Shown here: in pieces, positions 45,276 through 54,601 of the stretch
Numbering within the stretch: the stretch's first letter is position 1
Layout: each line of letters opens with the position of its first letter
Assembly: GCF_900114625.1 (NCBI RefSeq)
Contig: NZ_FOZL01000001.1
Span: forward strand, 2,604,001 to 2,668,000
From: Granulicella pectinivorans
Lineage (GTDB): Bacteria > Acidobacteriota > Terriglobia > Terriglobales > Acidobacteriaceae
Reading direction: 5' to 3'
DNA length: 64,000 nucleotides
Position numbers and translations under genes: made by a program
Notes under the pieces: generated by a model
What the model was told of the DNA's origin: nothing
What the model saw: only the letters and a program-made list of their open reading frames with translations
Databases searched by the model: none

Positions 45276-48200
45276 CTAGTCCAGTCCGACCCGGTTATTC
45301 AGCTCCGTAATCTCCGGCAAATCGCCCTTCATTTCGATCGTTACGCTGCCGCCCTTCGCGTAGGGAAGCGACACCACCGCCGTCTTCGGAAGCAGGTCGG
45401 TAGGAGCCTTGATCGCCGGAATTGCAGCCCGCGCCAGCTCCTTGCCAGTCCTGTCCCGCAGCACCAGCGTAGCCGCCGGGGCATCCACCGAACCAAGCGA
45501 ATGCACCGTCACCTTCATCGTTCCGCCCGCGACCTTCACATCCTCCGGATCGATGCCGAGATCGGGACGCGACCAGTACGGCACGCCCTTGCTGACCATC
45601 TTCATCTCGATCGTGCTCGTCTGGTGCGGCGCAAACGTGAACGCCAGCGCCTTGCTGCGCTCAAACGTCTCGGTGCGCGTCTTGCCGTCCTGCGTGATCT
45701 CCCACTGCCCCGGATCGACCTCCCAGCCCGTCATCCGCGCCGTCACCGTCGTCTGGTCCAGGTTGTACGCGGTAATCGTCATGTGGTCGGGGGTCGCGTT
45801 CGGAATCAGGATGCCCACGCTCTGTTCATTCGCGGGTGCGTCGAACGTCCAGCTCACCGCATTTCCCGGATACAGGTTATTGCGCAGCAGCGCCACGCCG
45901 CCAAGCCGCGCCCTTTGCAACTCCGCATGGTTGAAGTAGATGCGGTCGATCCACAGGCTGCCCTCAGTGTTCATGAACGCCTTCTCGGTCGCTGTCTGGA
46001 TCTGCGAGCCATACAACGTGTTCAGGTAGCCCGTGTCGCCCGTCTCCTGCCACGCCAGATGCTCCGTGGGCTCCTGCTGCACCAGCGTGGCCGAGGGTAG
46101 CTCAGCGACTATCTCCTTGCCCCACGTATCGCGCACCTGAAGCATATCGAGCGCGTTCGAGTTGATCAGCCGCAGAGAGTTTGCGCCCTCATCCTCGAAG
46201 GGTTGAAGATACTTCTTGTCGCCCGTCCACCGGTACGCCGACCAGAAGATGAACCACGGTCCCGGCCCCTTGCCGGGCTTGTCCTCGTCCGTCTCCCAGT
46301 TGATCGTCGTGCGGATGGAGTATTTCCCGTTCTTCTCCAGCTTGCGATGCGCGAGCAGGCCGTCCGCCATCTCCAGCATCATCTTCTTCGTCTCCGGCAT
46401 GCCGTTGAACAGCACCAGCGACAACGCCGGATGCACGACGAAGAACGAGTTCGCCTTCGACCATCCCCACACGCCCTCGGTCGACATCTTGTCCCCCGAG
46501 TAGTAACTCGACTTGATCAGCCGATTGCCGGCCTTGTTGACGCCCGTTAGCCACTCCAGCCGCTTGGCCGTCTTCATCGCGCGCTCGATCTCGCGCGGGC
46601 TGCCAAAGTTCAACTGCATCGCCTGCCCCAGCAGGTTGATGCCGTCTTCATACGCATGCAGTTCATCGTACTGCGCCGCCGCAAGGCCGTTGCTCCACAT
46701 GCCGTTCACGTAGCTGGCCTCCAGCACGCGCGACTGCGACACACGCAGCTTCTCCGGATCGACGCCCATCATCGCCGTGCCCACCCACCAGTTCATGTAG
46801 TCGCTGTCGTCCGACAACCCGCCGCCGAACTCGCCATCCGCGATCTGACGGTTGTCGATCCACCAGTTCACCTGCTTCTTCAACAGGCCGAGATCCATCG
46901 TCTGCAGATACGCCCACGTTGGCGTGCCCGGAGGAGCTGTAGGCATCAGGAACGGCGGACGAGCCTGCTCCTTGTTCATCTCGTGCCAGTAGTTCAAGCC
47001 CTCTTTGTGATCGGGGTCGACGCGCAGAAGATCGGTAATGTCGGCATAGTAGCGGTTGAACTGGTTCAGGCGCTTCGAGGTGACATTCTCCTCAACCATG
47101 TTGGAGTAGTTGTCGCGCACCTGCGTGAAGCGGTCGGCGACATGCTCCGGAAGCGCGTCTTTCCTGGGTTTGAAGATCAGCCGGATCTCCGCACCCTCCA
47201 GCGCATCGGGCCCGAACTCCGGCGATGCTGAGGCCAAAGTGAGATACAGACTCTTATCGTTGGGCAGGATGCGGTCGCGCGTGTCGAGCCATAGGGTATG
47301 CGGTTCTCCGGGCTTCACCGAGAAGCTGAAGTCCATCATGTCGCGCATGGGCCACAGCGGGTCCTTCACCTGGATGTTCATCGGAATGTACTCGCCATGC
47401 GTGGGCTTCAGGTGCAACGCAGGCAGGTCGATCGCAATGCCATCGAGGCCGCCCGGCATGTTATCCCACGTGTAGGTGTAGCCTTTGCCGGTCTCCGGAG
47501 GCATATCGCGGAAGTCGGCCGGAATCATGATTTGAACGATGGGCAGACCGCTCTGCGGCTTCGTTCTCTTCCTGCCCGGAGCGCCCGCCGGCATGGCCAC
47601 CATCGTCATACGCTCATCTGCAGGGAAGCGGCCGTTGACCCAGTTCACGGTCTCCTGCAACGAAGGATTATCGGGCACGATGGAGCCGGTCAGCTTGTAC
47701 CTCAACACATCGATGCCGCTCGGCTCACGGCCCGCATGGACGTAATACGCGCCCAGCTCCCCAATGGGCTCCTCTTGTTCCACGTTTGTGAAGCGCAGCT
47801 TCTCGCCGACGATGGGCTTGGGCGCGCTATAGAACGTACGCTCCTGTCCTTTGGGCCTTTCGAACAGCATCGCATCCGTATTCTTCGCGGTGTCGATGTC
47901 GCGGCCAAGCAGAGCCATCTTGCCCCATGCTCCGCCTTCGATCTCGATGTGATTCCACGCCTCGTTGGGCATGTTGAAGGTCACGTCCTTGCCGGAGAGC
48001 GCATATGTATCCCAGTCCGGAAGCTGGAAATAATCGAACCGCCCTTCGAGCCGCGAGCGGTTATACACCCCGGGCCACGTGGTCTCGCGGATGCCATCGG
48101 TCGCGCGCCACCACCAGCGGCCAAGGTCGTACACATCGTGAATCTCGACCTTGCGCACGACGGTCGAAGAAGAATGAATCGCCTCGGGAAGATCGTTCGT

Positions 48201-49055
48201 GCGATTCCATCCATAACGAAACCACCAGTCCTTCTGAGTCGCCGCATCCGCGAATCCATTGGCAATCTGCGGTACCTTCGAGGGCGCATCGCCCTTGGCC
48301 AGTGTGGCGATGTTGTCGTCGCTCAGCGCGCGGTCGTAGATGCGAAGCTCATCGAGATCGCCGCCGCGATCGTAGTTATACGAAGCCTCGACGCCCGTTG
48401 GTCCGATCAGTCGCGAGTGCGGACCGAACTGATCGAGCGTTGCATCGAACATGCCCGTCGCAGCCTTCTGCGCGACCATCTTGCCATCCACGTAGAACCG
48501 GATGCCCGTCTTCTCATCCCAGCTCAGGGCAAGATGCACCCACTCGTCCGGCTTCGGAAACGGCTTCATCGTGTACGAAACGCGCGTGCGATGCAGGTTG
48601 ATGTCGGTGACAAACGCATCGAAGCCATGGCCGTTGTAGTCCATGCGCAGCCACACCGTGTCCCAACTGGAGTGGTCGCCATATCCCACGCGAAAGACCG
48701 GAAATTCAGTACTTCCCACGGCATCGCGAGAGCGCCAGAAGAAGCTGAGCGTGCCTCGCTGCGCGTAGATATTGCCGGGCGCCCAATAACTGAGCAGTTG
48801 GTCATTTCCGCACTGGAGATAGCCTCCCTTCGCTCCGCCATTTGGAAGCACCTTCACATCTTCGAGGAAGTTGGGGGCCGGTTTGCCGTTGGCGGCATAG
48901 TCCGCCGTTGCGCCTTTGTCGCCCGAGAGATAGAAGAGGAGACCTGGCTCCTCCGGACGAGGTGGCTGGACAACTCCCGCCCCCTTGATTTGTGCGGAAG
49001 CTATGTGAAGGCTAAAGACCGAAACGGCAAATAAGATAATAAGTTTCTGATTCAA
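45276..49055 (-). CDS. large secreted LamG-domain protein, possible polysaccharide-active enzyme
   Basis: A 1259-residue exported protein. The start is TTG 49055 behind GAGGTAAG, giving a signal peptide ending near IASAQ (residue 22). Residues about 35-255 form a LamG/concanavalin-like jelly roll (GTLSFFWRSRDAVGS; WVHLALSWDEKTGIRFYVDGK; GGDLDELRIYDRALSDDNIA). A second beta-rich part follows (about 300-640), then an all-helical segment (about 690-1000) with QIADGEFGGGLSDDSDYMNWW and a Trp-rich pattern like (alpha/alpha)6 glycosidases and lyases, then C-terminal beta domains ending in TIEMKGDLPEITELNNRVGLD. I cannot name a CAZy family. It lies between hemA and hemC but on the opposite strand. 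Confidence 0.75.
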   Translation of the reverse strand: MNQKLIILFAVSVFSLHIASAQIKGAGVVQPPRPEEPGLLFYLSGDKGATADYAANGKPAPNFLEDVKVLPNGGAKGGYLQCGNDQLLSYWAPGNIYAQRGTLSFFWRSRDAVGSTEFPVFRVGYGDHSSWDTVWLRMDYNGHGFDAFVTDINLHRTRVSYTMKPFPKPDEWVHLALSWDEKTGIRFYVDGKMVAQKAATGMFDATLDQFGPHSRLIGPTGVEASYNYDRGGDLDELRIYDRALSDDNIATLAKGDAPSKVPQIANGFADAATQKDWWFRYGWNRTNDLPEAIHSSSTVVRKVEIHDVYDLGRWWWRATDGIRETTWPGVYNRSRLEGRFDYFQLPDWDTYALSGKDVTFNMPNEAWNHIEIEGGAWGKMALLGRDIDTAKNTDAMLFERPKGQERTFYSAPKPIVGEKLRFTNVEQEEPIGELGAYYVHAGREPSGIDVLRYKLTGSIVPDNPSLQETVNWVNGRFPADERMTMVAMPAGAPGRKRTKPQSGLPIVQIMIPADFRDMPPETGKGYTYTWDNMPGGLDGIAIDLPALHLKPTHGEYIPMNIQVKDPLWPMRDMMDFSFSVKPGEPHTLWLDTRDRILPNDKSLYLTLASASPEFGPDALEGAEIRLIFKPRKDALPEHVADRFTQVRDNYSNMVEENVTSKRLNQFNRYYADITDLLRVDPDHKEGLNYWHEMNKEQARPPFLMPTAPPGTPTWAYLQTMDLGLLKKQVNWWIDNRQIADGEFGGGLSDDSDYMNWWVGTAMMGVDPEKLRVSQSRVLEASYVNGMWSNGLAAAQYDELHAYEDGINLLGQAMQLNFGSPREIERAMKTAKRLEWLTGVNKAGNRLIKSSYYSGDKMSTEGVWGWSKANSFFVVHPALSLVLFNGMPETKKMMLEMADGLLAHRKLEKNGKYSIRTTINWETDEDKPGKGPGPWFIFWSAYRWTGDKKYLQPFEDEGANSLRLINSNALDMLQVRDTWGKEIVAELPSATLVQQEPTEHLAWQETGDTGYLNTLYGSQIQTATEKAFMNTEGSLWIDRIYFNHAELQRARLGGVALLRNNLYPGNAVSWTFDAPANEQSVGILIPNATPDHMTITAYNLDQTTVTARMTGWEVDPGQWEITQDGKTRTETFERSKALAFTFAPHQTSTIEMKMVSKGVPYWSRPDLGIDPEDVKVAGGTMKVTVHSLGSVDAPAATLVLRDRTGKELARAAIPAIKAPTDLLPKTAVVSLPYAKGGSVTIEMKGDLPEITELNNRVGLD

Positions 49056-49201
49056 GGCGGCTTACCTCGGAATGGCGGACGTGCAGGAGTCGGTCCCGAC
49101 GAGAAAATTGGTCTGTCCTGTGCGGCGAGATTGTGCCTCAATTTCATGACCCTTGGCAAGACCAAGCACGGTGACCGCGGCCGTGCCGTATTCTGTAGGT
49201 T

Positions 49202-50155
49202 ATGAAACAAACACCCATTCGCATCGGTTCCAGGGGCTCGCAACTGGCGCTTTGGCAGGCGAACCACATTTCGTACGCGCTCCGCGACGCAGGCTACCAG
49301 ACCGAGATCGAGATCATCCGCACCACCGGCGACCGTATGCAGCAGCCGGGCTTCGTCGTGCCTGCGGGCGTTGACGGGAAAGGCATCTTTATCAAGGAGA
49401 TCGAGGAAGCCCTCGAAGAGGGCCGGATCGACCTGGCGGTGCATTCTCTGAAAGATCTGCCGACGACATTGGCTCCCCAGTTCAAAATCGCGGCGATTCC
49501 CAAGCGGGGGGATGCTCGGGATGTGTTTGTCTGCGAGCAGTACTGGGCGCTGCACACTCTGCCCGACAATGCCACGGTTGGTACGACCAGTCCGCGGCGG
49601 CGGGCACAGCTTCTGGCCCTTCGGCCCGACCTGCAGTTCGCAGAAATCCGAGGCAACATCGACACCCGCCTGAAGAAGCTGGCGGAGGGGAAGTGCGATG
49701 CGCTGGTGCTGGCGGCGGCCGGTCTGGATCGGTTGAAGAGGGCCGAGTGGGTCCACCAGCGGTTCGATCCGACGGAGGTTTGTCCGGCTCCGGGGCAGGG
49801 AGCTCTGGCGCTCGAGATGCTGGCTGTCGAGAACGAGCGGACGCAGTATATTGCTCAATCGATTGGGTTTTTCAACCATCCGCACACGCGGTTTTCGGTT
49901 GAGGCGGAGAGGGCAGTGCTGGATGTGCTGGGTGGCGGATGCTCGCTTCCAGTAGGCGCGTACTGCGAGCCGACCAGCGAGGGCTTCAAGATGTACGCGC
50001 AAGTCGTCGCTCCGGACGGAGATACGATGATTCAGGTTGAGACCGAGGCGAGCCACTCCGCGGACCCAATCGAGCTTGGTCAGTACGTCGCCGGTCAGCT
50101 CAAAGAGCGGGGCGCGCTGGAGCTATTGGTTGGACCAGTACCAGAGTTGAGTTAA
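49202..50155 (+). CDS. hemC: hydroxymethylbilane synthase (porphobilinogen deaminase)
   Basis: A 317-residue HemC that condenses four porphobilinogen molecules into hydroxymethylbilane on a dipyrromethane cofactor. Motifs: RIGSRGSQLALWQA (7-20), DLAVHSLKDLPT (78-89, with the catalytic Asp region), GTTSPRRRAQL and the cofactor-binding cysteine C247 in LGGGCSLPVGAYCE. ATG 49202 matches the family start. It is divergent from the LamG gene with 146 bases between, so it has its own promoter rather than being driven from hemA. Confidence 0.96.
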   Translation: MKQTPIRIGSRGSQLALWQANHISYALRDAGYQTEIEIIRTTGDRMQQPGFVVPAGVDGKGIFIKEIEEALEEGRIDLAVHSLKDLPTTLAPQFKIAAIPKRGDARDVFVCEQYWALHTLPDNATVGTTSPRRRAQLLALRPDLQFAEIRGNIDTRLKKLAEGKCDALVLAAAGLDRLKRAEWVHQRFDPTEVCPAPGQGALALEMLAVENERTQYIAQSIGFFNHPHTRFSVEAERAVLDVLGGGCSLPVGAYCEPTSEGFKMYAQVVAPDGDTMIQVETEASHSADPIELGQYVAGQLKERGALELLVGPVPELS

Positions 50156-50167
50156 CGCATTGGTTAA

Positions 50168-50320
50168 CAGGCAAGTCTTTGAAAAGAAACGATCTTCGGC
50201 ATTTGTGGGGTTTTATGGTGAGTTTTAGGGTTTTCTTCGGGTTAGATAGGGTTTTCTTCGGGGTTTACCTGTAGTTTTAGGTGCGGTAAAACGTGGTCCA
50301 AAGCATGGGAAACGTGGACA
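50168..50320 (-). repeat. intergenic repeat copy B (inverted partner of 45021-45205)
   Basis: Starting 13 bases after the hemC stop, this G- and T-rich stretch is the inverted, diverged copy of the repeat at 45021-45205. It contains AGGGTTTTCTTCGGG twice in tandem (50227-50241 and 50248-50262, 21-base period) and ends with related GTGGTCCAAAGC/AACGTGGAC words. The rest of the 357-base gap up to 50512 shows no gene. It lies between the convergent hemC and esterase genes. Confidence 0.7.
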
Positions 50321-50512
50321 GACTGTGGTGTTTTTGTGGTGAGAATTGCCGGGTCGTCGGGCGATTGGTTCGATTATCGCTCCTGAATTGGGGAGATCCG
50401 TTTGGGTAGGACTCTGTATCGAGGTCGGCTCCGCAGCCCTTCGAGCCAACGACGCCATGAATGTCCACGCCAGCAGGGTTACCCCCGTTTCTCTGATCAG
50501 ACCAACCCTCAG

Positions 50513-51448
50513 CTAATTCTTCCTAGAAGCTAAGACAAGTTGGGCTACAAGTTCGCTGGCGGAGATTTGCTGGGTTGTGCGACCAAGGAACTTTGGTTCG
50601 GGAGCACTTCCAGGCCATGTATGACCACCGCCAACGATGCGATAGTGGGTCACCTCGCCGCCCGCTGCACAGCCTTGGAAGCTCATCCGCTCGACGTGCA
50701 TACCGTCTTCTACACGGTCCGGCAGTGGCTCAGTGTGCGGCTCAGCAGAGCAGCCGTCGATGCGCGCCCACAGCAGCAGATCGTCCGCTACCGATATTAG
50801 AACGGGGCTCCCAGGTGCGGCCACGTGGCCACCGAGGTAGGGGACGATCGGATCATCGGTGCCGTGCATCTCGATCATCCGGACGGGATGATTTGGAACG
50901 CAATGCTTCACTGCCTCCTCTTGCAGTGTTCCAGACACCGCCAGAATGGCGCTGAATCGAAGGTCTCTGCTACATCCCAGTTCCTGTGCGAACTCGGCCC
51001 CATTGGATATGCCTGCCGCCATCACTCGATGGGTATCGATCACGTAGGTGCTCTCAATGTTGGCGATCAATGCCGTGATAAACGCAACATCGTTGGGCCC
51101 GCCCGCCGCTGTTTGGCCTGTGTTCCAGTGTTGCTCAAGCCCCTCAGGGTAGGCCACGATGAAACCTGTCCTATCCGCCCACTGATTCAACTGGGTCACA
51201 TCTGCCATCAGTCCCGGGGTCACGCCCGCGCCATGAAATACAAGCACCAGCGGAAGAGCTTTGCCGCTCTGAGTACCAGTCGGTCGATGGAGCAAATAGG
51301 TTCGGCTTGCCCCATCGACCTTCAAAGTCCCCGAGATCATGCTCTCTGCGACTAGGCCACACGGCGCAAGCAGCGATAGGCACAAAATAAGGGCGAACTT
51401 GCAGCCTCGCCAACAGAAGATTCCCGACCGACGCGGGTCAATGGTCAT
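50513..51448 (-). CDS. PHB-depolymerase/feruloyl-esterase-like secreted hydrolase (LpqC type)
   Basis: A 311-residue alpha/beta hydrolase. ATG 51448 is preceded by AAGGAG and gives a signal peptide (CKFALILCLSLLAPCGLVA). The esterase PHB-depolymerase family signatures are present: PLVLVFHGAG (oxyanion), AAGISNGAEFA with nucleophile S148, HGTDDPIVPY (Asp 198 or 199) and GGGHTWPG (H276). Members hydrolyse polyhydroxybutyrate, acetylxylan or feruloyl esters; given the plant-polysaccharide theme of the window, a carbohydrate esterase is as likely as a PHB depolymerase. It is convergent with hemC. Confidence 0.88.
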   Translation of the reverse strand: MTIDPRRSGIFCWRGCKFALILCLSLLAPCGLVAESMISGTLKVDGASRTYLLHRPTGTQSGKALPLVLVFHGAGVTPGLMADVTQLNQWADRTGFIVAYPEGLEQHWNTGQTAAGGPNDVAFITALIANIESTYVIDTHRVMAAGISNGAEFAQELGCSRDLRFSAILAVSGTLQEEAVKHCVPNHPVRMIEMHGTDDPIVPYLGGHVAAPGSPVLISVADDLLLWARIDGCSAEPHTEPLPDRVEDGMHVERMSFQGCAAGGEVTHYRIVGGGHTWPGSAPEPKFLGRTTQQISASELVAQLVLASRKN

Positions 51449-51602
51449 GATGATCACTACTCCTTCCAGGGTCAGCCTATGGGAATAAAGATGAATGCGG
51501 CAGTTCGGGCTTGCACGATTATTTGGCCAGTATACGCATTGCTGTTGGCCTAGCATTACAATCACCTGCAAAGACGCCTGAGTTTACGCCCTGACGATAG
51601 CC

Positions 51603-52262
51603 ATGACTACGAACGCACCGAAGGCCACAGCAACGACACCGCGCAGATTCTATCTCGCCATGTCGGTCATGATGCTGGCGCTCGTCACCTATGGGTTCAG
51701 TAACACTCTTGGCCCCGGTCTGCTGCATACTCAGCGCCCGGTTCGGGACATCATGCTGCTCAGCATCCACGGCGCGGTCTTCTACGCCTGGATGCTCTTT
51801 ATGGTCGCGCAAGCCGCCTTGATCCGGTTGCGCCACATCCGTCTGCACCGGCTGCTTGGATGGTTTGGCGCTGCTGACGCTGTACTGGTCGTCATCATGG
51901 GACTTTGGGCCACCTTCCATCAGCCCGCGCCATTTGCCCTCGAAATGGTCGGCGTACTGAGTATGGCGGGCTTCGGCATCCCGGTCTCCCTAGCCATCCT
52001 TTGGCGGAAACGTCCCGCCTATCACCGGCGGCTGCTGCTCATCGGCACGGCCATGCTCACAAATGCGGCCTTCGCACGCTTCCCTGGAAGTTACCTGCCA
52101 GGACACTTCTTCTACGCTGGCACGGACCTCCTCATCGCCATTGGCGTCGCCCGCGATCTCTGGAAGGAGCGCAGCATACACGTCGTCTATCGTTATGCCA
52201 TGCCAATACTGCTGGCCGCAGAAATTGCTGTCCTTATCCCGGCATGGCGCTATCTCAGTTAG
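51603..52262 (+). CDS. hypothetical multi-pass membrane protein
   Basis: A 219-residue protein with about six hydrophobic helices (roughly 17-36, 50-72, 83-105, 112-132, 145-165 and 192-212). Conserved-looking features are LLSIHGAVFYAWMLFMVAQ and RHIRLHRLLGWFGA, a His/Trp pattern that I have seen in unnamed membrane families, possibly haem- or quinone-related. No ribosome site precedes ATG 51603. It is divergent from the esterase gene. The 266 bases after it (to 52528) are A+T-richer and hold no gene. Confidence 0.72.
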   Translation: MTTNAPKATATTPRRFYLAMSVMMLALVTYGFSNTLGPGLLHTQRPVRDIMLLSIHGAVFYAWMLFMVAQAALIRLRHIRLHRLLGWFGAADAVLVVIMGLWATFHQPAPFALEMVGVLSMAGFGIPVSLAILWRKRPAYHRRLLLIGTAMLTNAAFARFPGSYLPGHFFYAGTDLLIAIGVARDLWKERSIHVVYRYAMPILLAAEIAVLIPAWRYLS

Positions 52263-52528
52263 TAAGGCCGGGCACGTACCTTTCGAGCAGCGAAAGTTTA
52301 GTTAGGGATAACGGGCTAATGCACTCATTGACATCGATTTACTCATTATCAGCCGCATAAGTATCCATAAACGCCGTTCCCGCCAGTGGTGACCAAGTTC
52401 CGACAAGCCGACATATCGTTACTAATGCGTCTATATACTCACATCGCGATCACTTCTCAGATTTCGATGATTAGCGATATCGATAGGCTGATGATAATCA
52501 GCTGCCGACCTGGTGTGACGGTGGAGTC

Positions 52529-54601
52529 CTAGGCACTTAAGCCTAATCGTCTCATCTTCGATATCTCGAAATAAAGATCAGAGGTTCCGGTCGTCAGATG
52601 CCTGCAATTCCACAGAGTCTTCTTGAAGCCATCTGCGTCTGCCACACCATCGAGCATGGCGAGGATTTGAGGAATGCTCATAAACCAGCAATTAAAAAAA
52701 GGCTGATGGACTTCCGTTTCTCCCTGATGATTCGAGGTGTACTGGTCTCGAATCTCCTGAAGGGAACTATTGATGGACTGGAATTTCTTGTCATAAATGG
52801 ACTCGCGCGCACCGAAGTTGGCATTTAGTGTCGATTCCAGAAACTTCGCGAGCATGGATCGGTCTTGAAAGCTTCCGAAGTCCGTCATGCCTACCGCGAT
52901 CTTTTCTATCTTTCGGCCGTCAAGAGGTAGCGTCTGAGAGGAGCCTTCGCTGGCTAGTTCTAACGAGCCAGCCGACTTTATGCGAAGCTCGTGCCAACCG
53001 GCTTGGGCAAGCGCGGCCAACAAACTCCCCGCAAGATCTAGGAGAAGGTCAACGTCAACACCTGCGCGCGCGCGACGCGTAAGAGCCTTTTTCTTCATCT
53101 CCATGAGAATCAAAATGTCGGGAGTGTCAAGGACTAGATCGCACTCGCCATGCTCGCCTTGCAGATCATAATCGCCGCTCATCGTCGGCACGCCGTGGAA
53201 CTCGAATTCCGCCTTGATAAATCCTTCGATAGCTACTCCGACCTTGTCATCGAACTGTTTATGGTTAGGTCGCAGAGCGGAAAATAGGGCTTCGATGTAT
53301 CCCCAACCGCAAACCGCTCTTTCGGCAATCAGGTAGCGACCGTTCCCCAATGGAATGAGAGGCCTCAGATAGAAATCAGCCCCTTTCAGTTTGTCATCGG
53401 GCGTAGGGGCGTCCAGCGGATGAGAGAATCGCTGATTTGGCCCCTCCATTGGGTGGGCCAAGACATCCCGCAAGATCGTGGTGAGGTGTTCCTGCGGAAT
53501 GTTCGATAACGCGTTACTCAACTCGCTTTCTGTCACGACAAGCGGCCCCCTTCTGTCGCGAACAGGATCAATAAGGTAGTCAATCAACATAAATGCTTCG
53601 TCGAGTGTCCAACCGAAGGGCGTCGAGGCCTCAAACTCGAGGAAGCTCAAAGCCCCTCGACTAAGCTTCAAAATATCCGAAGACCTCAACTGCAAAAAAC
53701 GAAACATCGAGTCGTATACGGCCTGCTCGCGAAAGAATTTCAAAAGGCTCGCGGCATCGAAGTTTGTGAGCGCAGGTGGATAGTAGGGTTGCACGTCAAC
53801 GACAGCGGCATAGGCTGTTAGGAGGCTAAGGAGCAGCGGCCAATGCGTCTGGAAGTCACGTCTGCCGTCGGGAAACTTTTCGTTGACGTGCTTCACAGCG
53901 AGTTGAAGGAAATACCCCCATGGAACTTGCGGAGGCCCTCCCCCCAGACCGGACATAGGCAGCACCAAATGATAGCGACCCATTTGCGGATCGTAGAGCG
54001 GCGCGAGTTCCTCAAAAATCTTGGCAATGACTTCAACAGCGCCCAGTTGGGTAATGAGTTTCTCGATTTTGCGAATTAAGGACCGCTCCGCGCGCCAATT
54101 TAAAGCCAAGATTCCCGGCTCGAGTTGAATTTCGTAGCCTTGCTCTCGGAGCAATTTTGCTGCGTCCGCTACAGCAAACTCTCTCTTGTAAATCAATCGA
54201 TGGTCGATCTCTCCGTGATTGTTGATCTCGATGAGGTCCTGTGCGCTCTGAATTGCGAGCCGCCAATCCCCTTCGACCGCCGTCGACGACCGTTCAGGTG
54301 CTCGGACAGCGTCTTTGATTTGACTCAAGATCTTGAAGTAGGGATCAAGAGGAGTTTCTTCTAGAACATGTTCTCGAATGAGATCTGTTTGTAGCTTCCG
54401 GCAAATGTCTCGAACTTCTCCTTGTCCGCTGGTAAAGGCGTTTCGAAGACGCACCGAAAGGGCCTCGATCACCTTGGTCTGCTGATAAGGCCCCTGGAAG
54501 TCTAGACCGACATAGGCATATAAGTCTGCTGGAAGATGCATAATCGCATGCATGCCCGATGGCGTTTGGTCGACGGACGCGCGAAATAGTTGAAGATTCA
54601 A
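52529..54601 (-). CDS. uncharacterised 690-residue protein with C-terminal PD-(D/E)XK nuclease signature
   Basis: I do not recognise a named family. The N-terminal two thirds are mostly helical, with no membrane segment or signal. Near the C-terminus, residues 451-505 fit the PD-(D/E)XK nuclease core: a helix with E459 (VGVAIEGFIKAEFEF), then GECDLVLDTPDILILMEMKKK, giving D488 and E501-x-K503 spaced as in restriction-like endonucleases. A C-terminal helical segment follows. The G+C content is about half by eye, clearly lower than the neighbours, and both flanks are gene-poor, which suggests lateral acquisition. It could be a single-gene defence nuclease or a DNA-repair protein. No methylase, helicase or toxin partner is adjacent. 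Confidence 0.75.
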   Translation of the reverse strand: MNLQLFRASVDQTPSGMHAIMHLPADLYAYVGLDFQGPYQQTKVIEALSVRLRNAFTSGQGEVRDICRKLQTDLIREHVLEETPLDPYFKILSQIKDAVRAPERSSTAVEGDWRLAIQSAQDLIEINNHGEIDHRLIYKREFAVADAAKLLREQGYEIQLEPGILALNWRAERSLIRKIEKLITQLGAVEVIAKIFEELAPLYDPQMGRYHLVLPMSGLGGGPPQVPWGYFLQLAVKHVNEKFPDGRRDFQTHWPLLLSLLTAYAAVVDVQPYYPPALTNFDAASLLKFFREQAVYDSMFRFLQLRSSDILKLSRGALSFLEFEASTPFGWTLDEAFMLIDYLIDPVRDRRGPLVVTESELSNALSNIPQEHLTTILRDVLAHPMEGPNQRFSHPLDAPTPDDKLKGADFYLRPLIPLGNGRYLIAERAVCGWGYIEALFSALRPNHKQFDDKVGVAIEGFIKAEFEFHGVPTMSGDYDLQGEHGECDLVLDTPDILILMEMKKKALTRRARAGVDVDLLLDLAGSLLAALAQAGWHELRIKSAGSLELASEGSSQTLPLDGRKIEKIAVGMTDFGSFQDRSMLAKFLESTLNANFGARESIYDKKFQSINSSLQEIRDQYTSNHQGETEVHQPFFNCWFMSIPQILAMLDGVADADGFKKTLWNCRHLTTGTSDLYFEISKMRRLGLSA

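Noticed and set aside
50220..50265. Tandem AGGGTTTTCTTCGGG copies as a possible CRISPR
   Set aside because: Only two units with a six-base gap; this is an internal duplication inside a larger intergenic repeat.
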